Positions 39,566 through 50,758 of a DNA stretch of 64,000 nt are shown here, in pieces. Below the pieces are notes generated by a model. That model had not been told where the DNA came from and ran no database searches. It saw only the letters and a list, made by a program, of their open reading frames with translations. Each line of letters starts with the position of its first letter. Position 1 is the first letter of the stretch. The stretch is from Archilochus colubris (Eukaryota > Chordata > Aves > Apodiformes > Trochilidae), in the NCBI GenBank assembly GCA_023079485.1, contig CM041083.1:152290552-152354551 (forward strand), written 5' to 3'. The position numbers and the translations under genes are program-made.

Positions 39566-40344
39566 TGCAACAAGGGGAAGTGTAGAGTTTTGCATTTGGG
39601 GAAGAACAACACGATGTCCCAGTATAGGTTGGGGGCTGACCTGCTGGAGAGCAGTGTAGGTGAAAGAGACCTGGGGGTCCTGGTAGACAAGAGAATGACC
39701 ATGAGCCAGCAATGTGCCCTTGTGGCCAAGAAGGCCAATGGCATCCTGGGGTGCATTAGAAAGGGTGTGGTTAGTAGGTCAAGAGAGGTTCTCCTCCCCC
39801 TCTATTCTGCATTGGTGAGGCCGCACCTGGAGTATTGTGTCCAGTTCTGGGCCCCTCAGTTCAAGAAGGACAGGGAAGTGCTTGAAAGAGTCCAGCGCAG
39901 AGCTACTAAGATGATTAAGGGAGTGGAACATCTCCCTTATGAGGAAAGGCTGAGGCAGCTGGGTCTCTTTAGTTTGGAGAAAAGGAGACTGAGGGGTGAC
40001 CTCATCAATGTTTTCAAATATGTAAGGGGTGAGTGTCAGGGAGATGGAGTTAGGCTTTTCTCAGTGGTGACCAGTGATAGGACAAGGGGTAATGGGTGTA
40101 AATTGGAGCATAGGAGGTTCAAGTTGAATATTCGAAAAAATTTTTTTACTGTAAGGGTGACAGAGCCCTGGAACAGGCTGCCCAGGGGGGTCGTGGAGTC
40201 TCCTTCACTGGAGACATTCAAAACCCGCCTGGACACGTTCCTATGCGAAGTGCTCTAGGTGGCCCTGCTCTGGCAGGGGGGGTTGGACTAGATCTTTCGA
40301 GGTCCCTTCCAACCCCAAGGATTCTATGATTCTATGATTCTATG
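39566..40344 (+). mobile_element. CR1 LINE, 5'-truncated, about 780 bp, best preserved copy
   Basis: It begins near CAACAAGGGGAAGTGTAGAG and ends with GGTCCCTTCCAACCCCAAGG followed by three perfect ATTCTATG units. The 3' end (GGACTAGATCTTTCGAGGTC) differs from all other copies here, so it represents a separate subfamily. The intact octamers and uninterrupted ORF2 frame suggest it is the youngest insertion in the window. Confidence 0.97.
39569..40258 (+). pseudogene. CR1 ORF2 C-terminal fragment, frame open to natural stop
   Basis: About 229 CR1 codons are open, reading through [95 protein letters not shown] and a TAG at 40256-40258. The frame continues upstream into non-CR1 DNA to an ATG at 39242, giving a 338-codon open frame. 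The upstream 109 codons look like chance. The catalytic reverse-transcriptase core and the endonuclease are missing, so it cannot drive transposition. Confidence 0.92.
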
Positions 40345-42296
40345 CTGGCCTGCTGAATTATTTTAGTGTAAAGTTTTACCCATCAAATCTTTGGGGTCCA
40401 AGTAGATGAGAAAACTCAAACTCGGAAGTTAGTCTAAATATAAAAGAAATTCTGTTCTGTAGCATCTTTTAACACATTATTATTACCAATTAGACAAATT
40501 GTGAATGATAGGTAAAATACTTATTGACATGCTAAGCAATGCCAGTAACTCCAGAAGATTTATATGCAGTCAGCAGTGAGAGAGAAACCATTTCACTGAA
40601 ATGTGTTTTTTAGTTTGCAGATTTCAACTTGAGGACATAGACAAGGAGGAGTGATTTTGTGCAGATAAAGAATGGCTTCATAAAAGACATAACAGATCTG
40701 AACGTCTGCTCCCAGCTAAACTTCATGCTGTGTCTGAGAAGAATTTTCTTGGGTATAAAAATCTATCACCTAGTAATCTGATAAAATCAGAAGAGACTGT
40801 ACTTCTGTTTGATTAACAAGACAGGAGAAAAGTAATTGATATCAATTGATATATTGACAACATGAAAACACCACAGCACATTCAAAGTCTGGAAAGCTAT
40901 GTTACTACTTCTTTTATTTTGCCTTTTTCAAACTAACATGATATTTATTAGTTTAACTCTAATTAGAGGGGAAATATGGCTTTTATTTGATGGATTTCAC
41001 TGAAATTTAAATATACGAAGGGCCAAGTTTTGATAGAGCCAAGTATTTAAAACCTTTCACAATTTGTCCTCACCTGGACAAAATCTTGAGTTGAATGAAT
41101 TAGAATAATTCATTGAAACAACATCTGACCCATTGAATAAGTCTTGAGGAAAGCACTAGAGCTGCATTTTATGAAGGTTAATTCCTGCATACAACAGTAA
41201 TCCTACATATTCAAGAAGCTGCTCAGGTTTAAGATAAAAGATCAACAGAAGAGCAGGCAATACTAAGGCAAACAGCAGTTCCCTTCCCCTGTTAACCCTG
41301 AGAGGAGACTGTAAATTTGCTGTAACACAGGAACAGAAATACACTGTGCTTTTGTGCACTGGATATGATTCTGCCCAAATGACATGTGCTTTTTCAAGTT
41401 GACAACATTAATTATAGTGAGATAATATGCTCTTCAAGGTCCGTAGTCAGAATGACTTCAGGTAGTGTCACCAAATGAAAAAAAATAGTATTTAACACAT
41501 ACAATCTTCTATGCACTTCAAGTGTACCAGAATTAGTGGGAAACATACATTATAAATCCAATAGACACTTTATGAACCCAACCATAAAGAAGCACAGAAA
41601 ATGTTCAATTTTAAAATTTATACTAATATTTTCGGAAATACAGGGTCCTTATAAAAGTTATGGTGCTATAGCTAGAAATAAGCTAGAATAATCACAGCTG
41701 CCATAATAGTTTATATTGAAGTCAATATTTTTCAATTTTCAACTTTTAAAGCAAGGTTGCTTGCTCACTATTCATTTTGTCCAGCTATCAACTAACCCAC
41801 TACTGTCATGAATACATCTTGGCATGACAAGAGCCATAATTTTTACTGGTATCTTTTTTTTTTTGCATTGTGGTAAACACTTCTCCACACACAGATTAAA
41901 ATGTAAAAGAAAAGTAATTCATAAATGAATAAAGAATTTAAAAATTGCTTTATTTTGTACAGTCAGCACCTGCATATGTTACCCAAGTAGTCAAACCGTA
42001 TGCTAGCAGCTAAGTGTTGGATCTAGAATTAAATTAATTCACATGTACTTCAGAAATTGCTTCCAGAGTCTTTCAAATTCATTTGAGAAATTATCTCCAG
42101 GCATGCAGAGAGGGTATTTATGCAAAAATTGCAATTCACTGCTTCTTGCTTAATGATGTCGTGTATGTGTGTGCCTGAAAAAGATTATTTTTTTTGACTG
42201 TCATAGTACAACTTGTTCAGCATCTCAACAATGTGTGTAGAATTTTAATAGTGATAAAGGAAAATTACTAACACTGTGGGTCTGTCATTGAGTAAG
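40345..42296. other. Unique AT-rich non-coding DNA
   Basis: No gene or recognised repeat. A small self-complementary cluster (ATTGATATCAAT) lies near 40837-40850 and a T-run near 41853. Confidence 0.5.
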
Positions 42297-42791
42297 ATCA
42301 TAGAATCATAGAATCATAGAATTGGCTGGGTTGGAAGGGACCTCAGAGATCATCAAGTCCAACCCTTGAACCACTGTTGTGGTTGCCAGACTATGGCACT
42401 GAGTGCCACATCCAGTCTCTTTTTAAATATCTCCAGGGACGGAGAATCCACCACTTCCCTGGGCAGCCCATTCCAATGCCTGATCACCCTCTCCGTAAAG
42501 AAATTCTTTCTAATATCTAACCTACACTTCCCCTGACACAACTTAAGACCATGCCCTCTTGTCTTGTTGAAAGCCGTCTGGCAAAAGAGACCAACTCCCA
42601 CCTGGCTCCAACCTCCTTTCAGGGAGTTGTAGAGAGTGATGAGGTCTCCTCTGAGCCTCCTCTTCTCCAGGCTGAACAGCCCCAGCTCTCTCAGCTTCTC
42701 CTCATAGGGTCTGTGCTCGAGTCCCTTCACCAGCCTGGTTGCCCTCCTTTTGACCCGTTCCAGGACCTCGATATCCTTCCTTAACTGAGGG
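42297..42791 (-). mobile_element. CR1 LINE, 5'-truncated, about 495 bp
   Basis: Plus strand: three perfect ATCATAGA units, then ATTGGCTGGGTTGGAAGGGA, CAGAGATCATCAAGTCCAAC and onward to CTTAACTGAGGG, where homology stops. Same subfamily and same orientation as the copies at 21.2 and 27.0 kb. Confidence 0.97.
42353..42730 (-). pseudogene. CR1 ORF2 C-terminal fragment
   Basis: About 125 codons are open on the minus strand: [80 protein letters not shown]. The natural ORF2 stop seems mutated, because the frame runs on for about 14 codons past the usual end. It is too short to be functional. Confidence 0.9.
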
Positions 42792-43539
42792 ATGCTTATT
42801 TATATAAAGGAGTTTCCAAATAGATTTGTCTGAAATATACTTTTTTGGTTGCTCTGAAATTTTTACCAATTTTAATGCTTTTGAAAAATGTGTAGAAAAT
42901 CCCAGCTTAAAGTGTCTTCTGGTACTATCATCTCAGGTAGACATATGAAATCTTACATCACCAAATCTCTAACTGTCCACTGAACAGACTATACAAGAAT
43001 CTGCTATATTAATCTTAGGACCATATAACTGTTACTAGGAATTATTTTTTTTATTATTCTTAATTCCACTGGCTGAAATACATATGCCTTACAGTTAATA
43101 TAGACGGAGATGTAGACTTCAGTTATACATGTACGGCCAAATATCAAAACTTTCATAGTTTGGCATTTTTCTCCAGAATTAGTTGTCTAGTGTCTTGTTC
43201 TCTTGGTTTATTTGATTGTGTTTTCTGTAGCCACTAAGTTTTTCTTGAATGAGAAGTTCTGATTCCTTGCTCTTGCTTTTAATGAGAATCTCACACCATT
43301 ACAACCTTAAGCTATTATTTCTTTTCAGTCTGTAGGTTTTTTCCCATTAGATCTTCTCTTAACCTGATCTCTTATTTAGAGCTGGGCAAAATGTAAATAA
43401 ATTAAAGTTGAGTAAACATCACATCCAAATGTACAGTTAGAAGGTTTTCATCCATCAGACTGTCACCTAACTGGAAACATCTAGCATGGTATTCATAACT
43501 TGATAATGAAAACTCAGTTTGTCAGGACTTTGAGAATGC
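42792..43539. other. Unique AT-rich non-coding DNA
   Basis: Nothing recognisable. Confidence 0.5.
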
Positions 43540-43772
43540 CAAAAAACCTCACTGTCCCCTCCCAGCCTCTACTGGGGCTCCCCCATAGCCTAAGTGCCCA
43601 CTCATGTCACCTCCCTAGGGCCATCAGTTCTTGCCCCAGTGATACCACACCAGGCCCAGACTTCAGGTCTCCACAGCCCCGCCCTGTCCAATGATGAGGG
43701 CCAGTGAGCTGGACCTGACTGCAGGCACAGGTTTCCTATAGGTCCCACTTTGTGTCTGTCAGGCCCAGGCAG
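43540..43772. other. GC-rich, CpG-poor patch of unknown origin
   Basis: About 230 bp rich in CCC, CCAG and CCTCC words stand out sharply from AT-rich flanks (for example CACCTCCCTAGGGCCATCAG, ACACCAGGCCCAGACTTCAG). I see only one CpG, so it is not a CpG island. It does not match CR1. It may be an old transposon or LTR piece, or a decayed minisatellite. A frame of 64 codons crosses it (43500-43694) but has a Pro/Ser-rich composition that only reflects the base content. Confidence 0.5.
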
Positions 43773-46181
43773 ATATTTAGGATATCTTCAAGTACTTCAG
43801 TAAGTGTTAAACTCCCATGTATAGAAAGCGGAAATAAGCTCAGAGAAATACAATTGTGGGTCTAGAACAATAGTCAGATAATAAAACCTTCAGACAATAA
43901 GTCTATATTAGGCTATGATAAATATACCTGAATCCTTCTGTACTTAGTAGGTTTTCTTGGGTATGACAGAAACATAGTCACCTATGTTCAAGTGAGATGA
44001 AATCCACTCCTGAACTTAAGAATGGCTGGATTCTACTGCTAAAGATTGCTATCTAGTAAGGCACTAAGGTACAAAACTTCTTGGAATAGCTTTGAAGATC
44101 TGTTGAGAGTAGAGCAGAATTTGAAAACTAGACCAATCTTGTCCAAGCCACCTTTTACGAAGCGTCATGTAGGATGAACTTGTGCCTGACCTATCAGCAG
44201 GATAATCATCAGAGCATCCCAGAACAAAGCAAGGGACTGATTCAGTTTGGAAATGCTGTGGGGATCTGGTCAGCATCCCAGGCTTGAGAAAATTTTATTT
44301 AGTAGAAGAGACAGAACTTTGTATTACCCAAAATGGAAGTTATCATCCTAAGCCCTTTAAACCTATCAAGAATATGGTAGGAGTAGAAAAACATCATGCC
44401 TCCAGTCAGTCATGAAGAAACTTTACATAGTTGCAGAACTTTTCTTCAAAGCTGCATAAAATACAACTTGGCTTACAAGACTGATAAATAAAATTCTGTT
44501 AAACCAACAGATGGATCATTCCTCCCAAATATGCATTTAGCTTCAAAAATACATCAAATCAACATCATTATTTGCTGTTTAAATCTCTGATTTGATTTCA
44601 TTTTTAAATAAAGAGGACAACGTGGAATCCAAGAACATAAACAAGCCTCTGGTGATGCCATTCTGAATGGACTAGTACTGGCAAAATTTGCAACGAAAGG
44701 CTACAAAACAACCACCTACTTTAGGAAATCTCAAGCCAGTATAATCTGATTGCAAAGCAATTAAATTCATAGGTTTTAAAAGTAACAAATCATTCCCCAG
44801 AGAAAGTTGGTAGTGATAAAAAAAGGGGCAAACTCCTGTAGCGTATGGGTGCCATTTTTTTGAAAGCTGATGCACCTCATTTTGTAAATGGATATATACT
44901 CGTTGTTTGCATACAATTCATAATAATTCATTGTCTTTGGTCTAGAGAAATTTGTAACATAATGAAGGAAATATCTAAGAAAAATGGTCATATTTAGCTT
45001 TACAAGAATTGATTCCCATTAGATTTTTTAAAAAGTAATGTTAAAAAAAGAAAAGGGTATGTTCTTAAATACTGCTATATACATGTCCATTCCGTTTTTT
45101 AAGAACTTTATTTATATGAAATTTGTGGGTACTCAGCACAGGAAAATTACCCTGCCAAACAAAATACCACAATTGTTTGAATATCATGAAAGTTTCTGTA
45201 ACAAAGCCCCTCTGCAAAATGTTTAGCTTGCAGTTTTGGGGCTCAGAGAGTGGCTGTTACTGCATTATCCATCTAGCAACTACTATAACTTACTCAGAAA
45301 CCATTTAGTTTAATGACTTAATTAGTAAGTTATTTCATTAACTTTTCCACATTTAAAATACTTAATGAAAAAAAAAATCTGAAAAGGTCTCACAGCTCAT
45401 ATAGCATTCATATATCATGAAATATGTCCTATTCTTGAAAAACTATTTTAGTGCTGGAAAATGAAGCTGCTACATTATTGTGATTTAAGTAAAACTGAAT
45501 ACTCACAGCATCTGGCCTCGTAGCATGGAAGACTGAGCTGGGAACCATAATCAGGACACTGAACACTGCTTGTAAAGTAATAGTAAAAGAAAATTAGTTT
45601 TTGCAGGAAAAACACTTACAATCCAATTTTTTTTTTCCAGAATTTATGCTTTGAGAGTTGGTCCCCTACTATTCCTCTATGATGTCCTAACTTTTTGAAC
45701 CTTATTTCAAATCATGTAAGTTTTGTTGTTTTTAAAATGTTTCAAAGAAAATAACGTGATTTCCTCCCAAAATAGAGGACAAGATTGTAGAGAATAAAGA
45801 TCTTGCAAATAATTTTTACCAAGTGTAATTCTCACATATGAGATCTTCACATTTCCTGCAGTATCTGAAATCCCGTATCTGGCTTTCATAGGCTCCTATG
45901 TAAACGTTGCCTTATACAGCTCTATGAAAGAACTGAAGAAGCACAGCTTGCACATAAGTCAAAATTCATTATTTATTAGGCCAGTGACTCTACTGTGAAA
46001 ACTACTTTGGCTTTGAATAAGCAGGATAGGAATTAAGAACACTTTCTTTGATTTTTTTTTCTTTTTCTTTTTAAATGGAACTTCTGTTTTCTTATGTAAT
46101 AAAGTTCAGGATTCTGCATGGGACAATAACATAGCAAAGTCAGGTACCTCTAGTTCTTGAAAAGTAAAGACAGACACTCAC
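43773..46181. other. Unique AT-rich non-coding DNA
   Basis: No gene or recognised repeat. Short open frames overlap on both strands. Confidence 0.45.
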
Positions 46182-46221
46182 TGTTCATCTTCTTTCTGAC
46201 ATTTATGACTGCATGGATTTC

Positions 46222-46292
<71 letters not shown>

Positions 46293-46402
46293 ATCTCTCT
46301 CTGCTTTTCACTTTTCCACTATAAAAATTCTTAGTTCCAAGTTCCTCCAAAATCTTCTTCAATGATTTCTTTGCTTCTCTCTGAGCCTGGCTTTTTACAT
46401 TT
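46182..46402 (-). other. Candidate minus-strand exon containing a poly-Asp run
   Basis: On the minus strand a possible acceptor (TTGTTCTTCCATCAAAG) precedes an open segment of about 73 codons, which ends in a strong donor-like ACA followed by GTGAGTG. It reads NVKSQAQREAKKSLKKILEE, LGTKNFYSGKVKSRERY, then 22 Asp, then EEIHAVINVRKKMN. The charged, helix-like composition is unlike most chance frames here. No domain or family was recognised. The frame may stay open simply because the microsatellite unit is three bases. Confidence 0.22.
46223..46292. repeat. Perfect trinucleotide microsatellite (ATC/GAT)
   Basis: Seventy bases with perfect three-base periodicity, 22 full ATC units (46225-46290). 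On the minus strand it is (GAT)n. Long perfect tracts of this kind are usually polymorphic. Confidence 0.98.
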
Positions 46403-48016
46403 CTTTGATGGAAGAACAAGAGCTATACAGAGTATTAAAGATCTACAGGTAAGTCTACATTTTACATGTTGAATTTGCAGAGGCATTTTTTGGACTATAT
46501 TATCTGTCATCTTTCCAGAAAATCCTAAAATTCAATGAAGTTTTTGATTACTACTAAACACCAGCCACATCTTTTGAGACATTCCCACGTTGTACTCCTA
46601 GGAGCTTGTGCCTGAATAGCAGTGGTCAGCTCAGAGCCCACCACTAAATAGGGGTATTTTTAAATTTTTATGTATAACTATGATGCTTCAAAAAAAGTGT
46701 CTACATTGAATTTCAGAGCTAATTTGTGAATTCAATCAGGCTATCATTTAAACTAATGTTAAGCAAATATGTAAATGTTCTGAATAGGAACAAAATTCAC
46801 AGAGGCAAACTTTTTCCATAATAGCAAAAAAGGACACCAAGCACTTATCTCTGTTGATGCTGAATGTACTATCTAAATCATAATAAAATAGAAAAAGTGG
46901 GAGGGGGAACCAACCAAAACACACAAATGGCTTCATATACTGCAAAACTGAAAGAGTCTGAGAGAGCTGTAAAAAACACTTTCACTCTAGAATTGGTTCA
47001 TTTTTTAATTATAACTACATTTTAAAATTAAATATTTTCTTAAAATTGAGTGAAGTATAAAATGATTTCTTATTTTTTCAGTCCCGAGTCACAGGAAATT
47101 CTAATCTTAGAAATATACGAACAGCACTCAATTTCAGTTAAGCTCTTTTTTTTTTTTCTTCAATCTTCTAGGTTTGTCTAATTAAATCTGGGTGAGGTGA
47201 CACGACGAAGCAAATTCCATAAGGGCTATCTGATGGCACTTTTTTTATCAGCATAATTTCATTGTGCAGTGCAAATCATCTTCAGAGAGAAAACATGGTA
47301 ATTCTAGGTAGTGACCTCAGATCTATCCAAACCACCAATCCACTCCAGGGAAGGGATTAAAAACAAATTAAAATTCTTAGTTGGTATAAGTCTGGCAAGA
47401 TACAGTTATCTGTACTGACGTTAATGGGCTGTGCTGACTTATATCAGCTAAAAAGCTGAGTTTCTGTTCCATAATGGTTCCTAGCTTGAACTGCAGATAA
47501 TTAGTGTGAAATCCTATTTTATAGTCAAGTATTTATACAAACAGCAGTCCTAATTACCTACATTGTATAATTATTCTTAAAACTAGCTAGTAAGGGAATT
47601 TCACCGAAACAGTGTTGCTTATTTGATTTTTGAAGAACTTTCCAATAATTGAATTTTGCCCTCCTTGCCTTTAAAAATTTCAGTATCATAGACTTACTTT
47701 AAGTTGTCATTTTGGTGTAACTCAAGACTAATTGCACCTAGTCACTGCAACCACAAGGCTAGTTTAAAATTCTAAATAATATTTAATAACATATCTGGAG
47801 CCATATGTTTGAGTTAAGGATCAAGTTTAATGCATATTAATGAATACATTAAGCAAAAGTATGTGGTATTTCAACTTATATATTCATTTTTTTTTGAGAT
47901 ATATGTAAATCTTCTCATGTGATGTCTAGTAAGTGCAGGCCTGGATGAAGTAGGAGAGGCTTGAAAATGATGTCTTTGAATGCAAAGAGGATGATCAACC
48001 CCTCCTCATACTCCAG
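46403..48016. other. Unique AT-rich non-coding DNA
   Basis: No gene or recognised repeat. A T-run lies near 47149-47157. AT-rich words such as CCTAATTACCTA (near 47550) and TGCATATTAATGAATAC (near 47832) resemble homeodomain or POU sites. This is only suggestive. Confidence 0.45.
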
Positions 48017-48150
48017 ATGCAATGAGTCCCATGAGTGAAGAAGGAAAGCTTGAAGGAGAATGTGGCTCTGCTCCAACAACCATTTATTGTCTGGAAGCAG
48101 AATATGACCCTGAACCAGAAACTGAACCAGTTTCTTTGTATGGTATATGA
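48017..48150 (+). other. Candidate small exon encoding an acidic segment
   Basis: A good acceptor-like CCTCCTCATACTCCAG at 48001-48016 opens a segment reading AMSPMSEEGKLEGECGSAP, then TTIYCLEAEYDPEPETEP, then VSLYGI and a TGA at 48148-48150. A donor-like GTATAT also occurs at 48143, so it could be internal or terminal. Composition (Glu, Pro, Gly) is unlike the AT-driven chance frames around it. I recognise no family. Confidence 0.2.
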
Positions 48151-50539
48151 GCTGTAATTACCAATGCATTTTTCTGTGCTACTGTGTCATTGTACTCATG
48201 TTGGTAATTTCCTGGGTGTCTAGATGGAGGCTTGAGTTTTTACAATGTTTTTAGAAAGAGTGCTCAGAAACTTCCCCTGGCCATCTTGGCTGCCAGTCAA
48301 CATTTGGCAGAATGGCTACTGTGTTTGTTTTCAAAGGGAATTAGTCCTTCTGTGGAGTATTTGAGATTGAAATGGATAAACTGTTAGTCAATACAGACCA
48401 AAGCCAACTGCATCTATGTGAAATATCAGAACCTGCCTACTGGTTAGATCCACAAGGGGAGTTCATGATTTAAGCATCTAACTAACTCTACATATTTTCC
48501 TAATCCAAAACTTCCAACCCCCACATCCCAACCCCTATTAGCTGCTGACTGACTATGAAAATGTTTATTGTGACAGAATAAAGAGCTCTTTAGTACCAGA
48601 ATCTGAGTGTGCCAGAAACATTTTACCTTTAGTACTGCAGAATAGGTCTACCTCTACTGTAATATCTACAGTCTGCTCCTCTGCATATCTTGCCTGCCAA
48701 GCCCAATCTGTCCTGTGTTCTCAAATGCTAATAAAACAGGCTTTTGATGAAAGAGAGTCAGAGAAAAGAGCCAGCAACAGGAGCAACTACTGAAGCATCC
48801 AACACAGCCCTTTCTGCAGTCAGATTTGTGCTTTGTTCCAGGCCACTGGTCTGTTTGATACAAAATGTGCCATGGCTAAGGGAATACTTGGACTTCAAAT
48901 TGCAGAGCCTGGAGCCCAGTTTCCTGTTTGGGCTATGGTTGGTTGAATCTGCTTTATCCAGAAGAGCATCCCGTTACACCACACAATATTCTATTATAAA
49001 TCTATTGTGATTCCTACTGGCAAGGTTATTTTATTTTTCATGAAGCATTTTCATGAAGCAATTAGAGTGTGATTGCCAGATTCAAGTCCTTGATTTTATG
49101 GTAGATTATATATTTAATCACAGATCACTATATGTGTACTTCTGCGTGTATATAAATGAAAAGACAATAGGACTAAATAGAAATAGGACTAAAGAGTGGA
49201 ACCAAAATCTTACTTCTAGCTCCTCCTGAAACATTTTGTAAGAAATAAGTCATCTTTCAGAAGAAGAGATTGAGATATCAATTGCTATCTTGTTCTTTAA
49301 ACAGTGAATTCTGAGTATATACATAGCATACTGTATATTCTTAAACCCAAGAGTCTTCTGTTCTGATTCACTGTTCTGATTTACAAATGACTTAGCTGGT
49401 CATGTCAGTCAGCCTTTATATTCAACCTTTATATTCAGAAGAAAGAAACTGCCATCTTTACTGTGCGATTGACCTCCTTGTTAGACAAAAAACTGAGACA
49501 GGGCAAGCCAGGTAGCCTCTGAGTTTATCTATTTCTCTTTAGTACTTGTAATGGGAGGATAGCTTGAGTATAAGGCAGATTAATTCCATCCCTACTGTCC
49601 CATCTAGGTGAATCTCACAGCATGCATGAGCTCGCTGCTTTCTTAACCAGTTAACTCTTCATGCACTGACTTCAGAGCCTGAATATTTCGCCTGCATGTA
49701 TGAAAATCCACTCCACCAGACAACAAGATGACTAAAAGTATGGCATGTAGTAATATAGCTAAAGAAATCTTAAACCAAAAGAGGTAACTTGAATCCAAAG
49801 AAAAAAGATGGAAAACCTACTACAAAGACATTTTTAGTTGGTTAATTTCAGGCTCACCATCAAGTCCACTGAAGACCTAAAGTGCTAGAAAAGGGAATTA
49901 TAGAGCTCAGTTTGGTTTTATGCAGTTACATTTGTACTGAAAAAACCACTGCAGAGCACAAAATCATTTGGGAGTGCTATGGATTGTTTTTTTTCTGGAG
50001 CAGAGACCCTTTAGCAAGCATGTTCATAGAACAGTGCATAATAAATAGATAGGAAGCACAACCCTGAAAAGTTCGATCTATATCCAGCAGTTATGACTGT
50101 TTCCAGTTTCTAAGGTTTGTAGCTGAATTGTAAGATGGTGTCTGGTTTATAGCTGAGTCCATATGAAAGCATGCCCTGTTGAAAAGAACTATATAATGAA
50201 TGTTTATATGTAAGTGCTAAAGGCTTGCTTGGGTTTTCAGTATGAAAACCAGATGGTTATTACTTCTTTTGATATGTTTGATGCAGGGAAGGGAACAGAT
50301 GAGGATACTAGTTACTCTGCTTAAAACCAGTTATTGATAGTTGAAGGAAGAGCAAGCAAAGATGGGAGAGGACATACAATGTGAAATAGATAGGGCCAAA
50401 CCTGTTCATTTCTTTCTCAATAGACTCAGAAAATAAGTTTACAGGGTAATATTTCCCTCTACCCTCCCTACAATTCAGACTACTCTGACTGGAAATAAAG
50501 GCCAAAGAAAAAATTTTGAGATGGCTCTGACAGCCTGTG
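48151..50539. other. Unique AT-rich non-coding DNA
   Basis: No gene or recognised transposon. Two small tandem duplications: TTTTCATGAAGCA twice near 49036-49061 and CCTTTATATTCA twice near 49414-49438. Confidence 0.45.
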
Positions 50540-50758
50540 TGATAGGTCTGGCTGGGATGGAGTGAACTTTCATTGAGCAGTCAATATGGTGCTGTGTTTT
50601 GGATTTCTGACTAAAACAGTGTTTTAAAACATCAGTTTTTTGACTGATGCTAAACAGGTAGGTTCTTATTCCCCTCCCATCTCATTGGAGCTATGGGGGT
50701 GACTGAGCAAGTGGCTGTGTGGGTGCATAGCTGCTGGCTGTGGTCAACTTACCACACA
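50540..50758 (+). mobile_element. Diverged, internally deleted LTR, same family as 31.9 kb
   Basis: The left edge GGTCTGGCTGGGATGGAGTG, then ATGGTGCTGTGTTTTGGATT and ACTAAAACAGTGTTTTAAAA, match the reverse complement of the right part of the LTR at 31904-32472. The right edge GTGACTGAGCAAGTGGCTGT, GGGTGCATAGCTGCTGGCTG and TCAACTTACCACA match the reverse complement of its left part. About 350 bp of the middle (including the TATAAAA region) are missing near 50660-50690. Orientation is opposite to the first copy. No retroviral genes are attached. Confidence 0.78.

Noticed and set aside
39242..39568. N-terminal 109 codons upstream of the CR1 as part of a real fusion gene
   Set aside because: Low-complexity Leu/Ile/Tyr/Lys-rich translation with no motif. 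The frame is joined to CR1 by insertion, not by selection.
43540..43772. CpG island or promoter
   Set aside because: GC-rich but with essentially no CpG.
47683..47710. TATCATAGACTTACTTTAAG as a CR1 end
   Set aside because: Only the octamer-like part matches.
31904..50758. The two LTRs as the ends of one provirus
   Set aside because: They are in opposite orientation and no gag, pol or env remnants lie between them.
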